From CAKSST01 sp045535505 (GTDB taxonomy: Bacteria > Bacillota > Clostridia > Oscillospirales > Acutalibacteraceae), in contig JAZSLU010000016.1 of assembly GCA_045535505.1 (NCBI GenBank), positions 1 to 15,247 on the forward strand: a stretch of DNA of 15,247 bases, read 5' to 3'. Below are positions 14,902 to 15,247 of this stretch, piece by piece; the stretch's first letter is position 1; each line of letters opens with the position of its first letter. Both the position numbers and the translations under genes were made by a program. Under the pieces are notes generated by a model, which was given only the letters and a program-made list of their open reading frames with translations, was not told where the DNA came from and did not search any database.

Positions 14902-15247
14902 TTTCAATCTCCTCCTTAAGCTGTTTAAGCAAGGCAGAAGCCTTATCAGGTGTCATTTCAGGATAAACAACGTCATTAACGGTCAAAACAGGTGCCAAAC
15001 CGCATGCGCCAAGGCATGATACTGTTTCGAGCGTAAAATTAAGGTCGTCTGTTGTTTTCTTCTTTTCACTTAAATTAAGTTCAGAGCGCAAACGTTCAAG
15101 TATGGGAATAGATTTCCTAACGTGACAAGCTGTACCGTCACAAATTTTTATAATATATTTACCCTTAGGCTCTAACGAAAAGTTTTCATAAAAGGTTGCT
15201 ATACTGTAAATGCGAGCCTCACTCATATTAAGCTTATTAGCAAGATA
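14894..15247 (-). CDS. hydC: NuoE-like [2Fe-2S] subunit of [FeFe]-hydrogenase (HydC/HndA), N-terminus outside window
   Basis: The C-terminal 117 residues of a NuoE-type subunit are visible. The ferredoxin domain has CDGTAC (C-x4-C) and CLGAC (C-x3-C). Before it is the family's helical region with SEARIYSIATFYENF. The frame stays open through to base 15247 (the codons before the first internal ATG read YLANKLN, which fits the family). That ATG at 15224-15226 is therefore not the start, and about 40 residues are missing. It passes electrons between HydB and the rest of the complex. The stop overlaps the hydB start by 8 bases. Compared with the copy at 753-1229, the spacer between the two Cys pairs is of similar length but the sequence is clearly diverged, so this is an older paralogue and not a recent duplicate. 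Confidence 0.95.
   Translation of the reverse strand, partial: YLANKLNMSEARIYSIATFYENFSLEPKGKYIIKICDGTACHVRKSIPILERLRSELNLSEKKKTTDDLNFTLETVSCLGACGLAPVLTVNDVVYPEMTPDKASALLKQLKEEIENA
14911..14916 (-). promoter_or_regulatory. Ribosome binding site AGGAGG of hydB, inside hydC
   Basis: AGGAGG lies nine bases before the ATG at 14899-14901 and three before an in-frame TTG, so it selects the ATG. It is encoded within the Lys-Glu-Glu codons near the end of hydC, a sign of translational coupling. Confidence 0.8.

Noticed and set aside
15224..15226. ATG as start of a 110-residue NuoE-like protein
   Set aside because: The frame continues upstream to the window edge with family-typical residues and there is no ribosome binding site before this ATG, so it is an internal methionine.

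Overview
The window looks like chromosomal DNA of a strictly anaerobic, low-GC, hydrogen-producing Clostridia-type bacterium (Bacillota). The grounds are AT-rich intergenic DNA, strong AGGAGG-type ribosome binding sites, sigma-A-like promoters, and a gene set built around NADH-linked [FeFe]-hydrogenase. I cannot name the genus. Every gene I accept is on the minus strand, so transcription runs from high to low coordinates. Gene density is high and no stretch over 300 bases lacks a gene. I saw no rRNA, tRNA, CRISPR array, insertion sequence or phage gene.

Region A (15247 down to 7958) is a tightly packed hydrogenase and hydrogen-signalling operon. In order it holds a NuoE-like subunit (hydC, cut by the window edge), a NuoF-like NADH/FMN subunit (hydB), the catalytic [FeFe]-hydrogenase (hydA), two tandem 81-82 aa thioredoxin-fold [2Fe-2S] proteins, a sensory [FeFe]-hydrogenase with a PAS domain (hydS), and a SpoIIE/PP2C-type protein phosphatase. 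Gaps are 18 bases or fewer, and hydC/hydB and hydS/phosphatase overlap by 8 bases. HydABC should catalyse NADH- and ferredoxin-linked H2 production, probably electron-bifurcating. HydS and the phosphatase look like an H2 or redox sensing branch that acts through protein dephosphorylation.

Region B (7937 to 5549) continues on the same strand with an L-lactate/malate dehydrogenase, a xylose-isomerase-like TIM-barrel protein and a FucU-type sugar mutarotase, and ends at a strong hairpin terminator. No strong promoter is visible between A and B, so read-through is possible. Lactate dehydrogenase and hydrogenase are two alternative NADH sinks, which makes the pairing plausible.

Region C (5518 to 2804) is a separate transcription unit with a good extended -10 promoter. 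It holds three integral membrane proteins: a TRIC/UPF0126 protein, an MgtC/SapB protein and a ClC-type anion transporter.

Region D (2728 to 1405) is a single gene with its own promoter and terminator. It encodes an XRE helix-turn-helix domain fused to a PfkB/ribokinase-family sugar kinase, which I read as a possible sugar-responsive regulator.

Region E (1316 to 1) opens a second NuoE-NuoF module behind its own promoter, which is decorated with inverted repeats. It runs off the left edge and probably continues into a second NADH-linked hydrogenase or related flavin-based redox enzyme.
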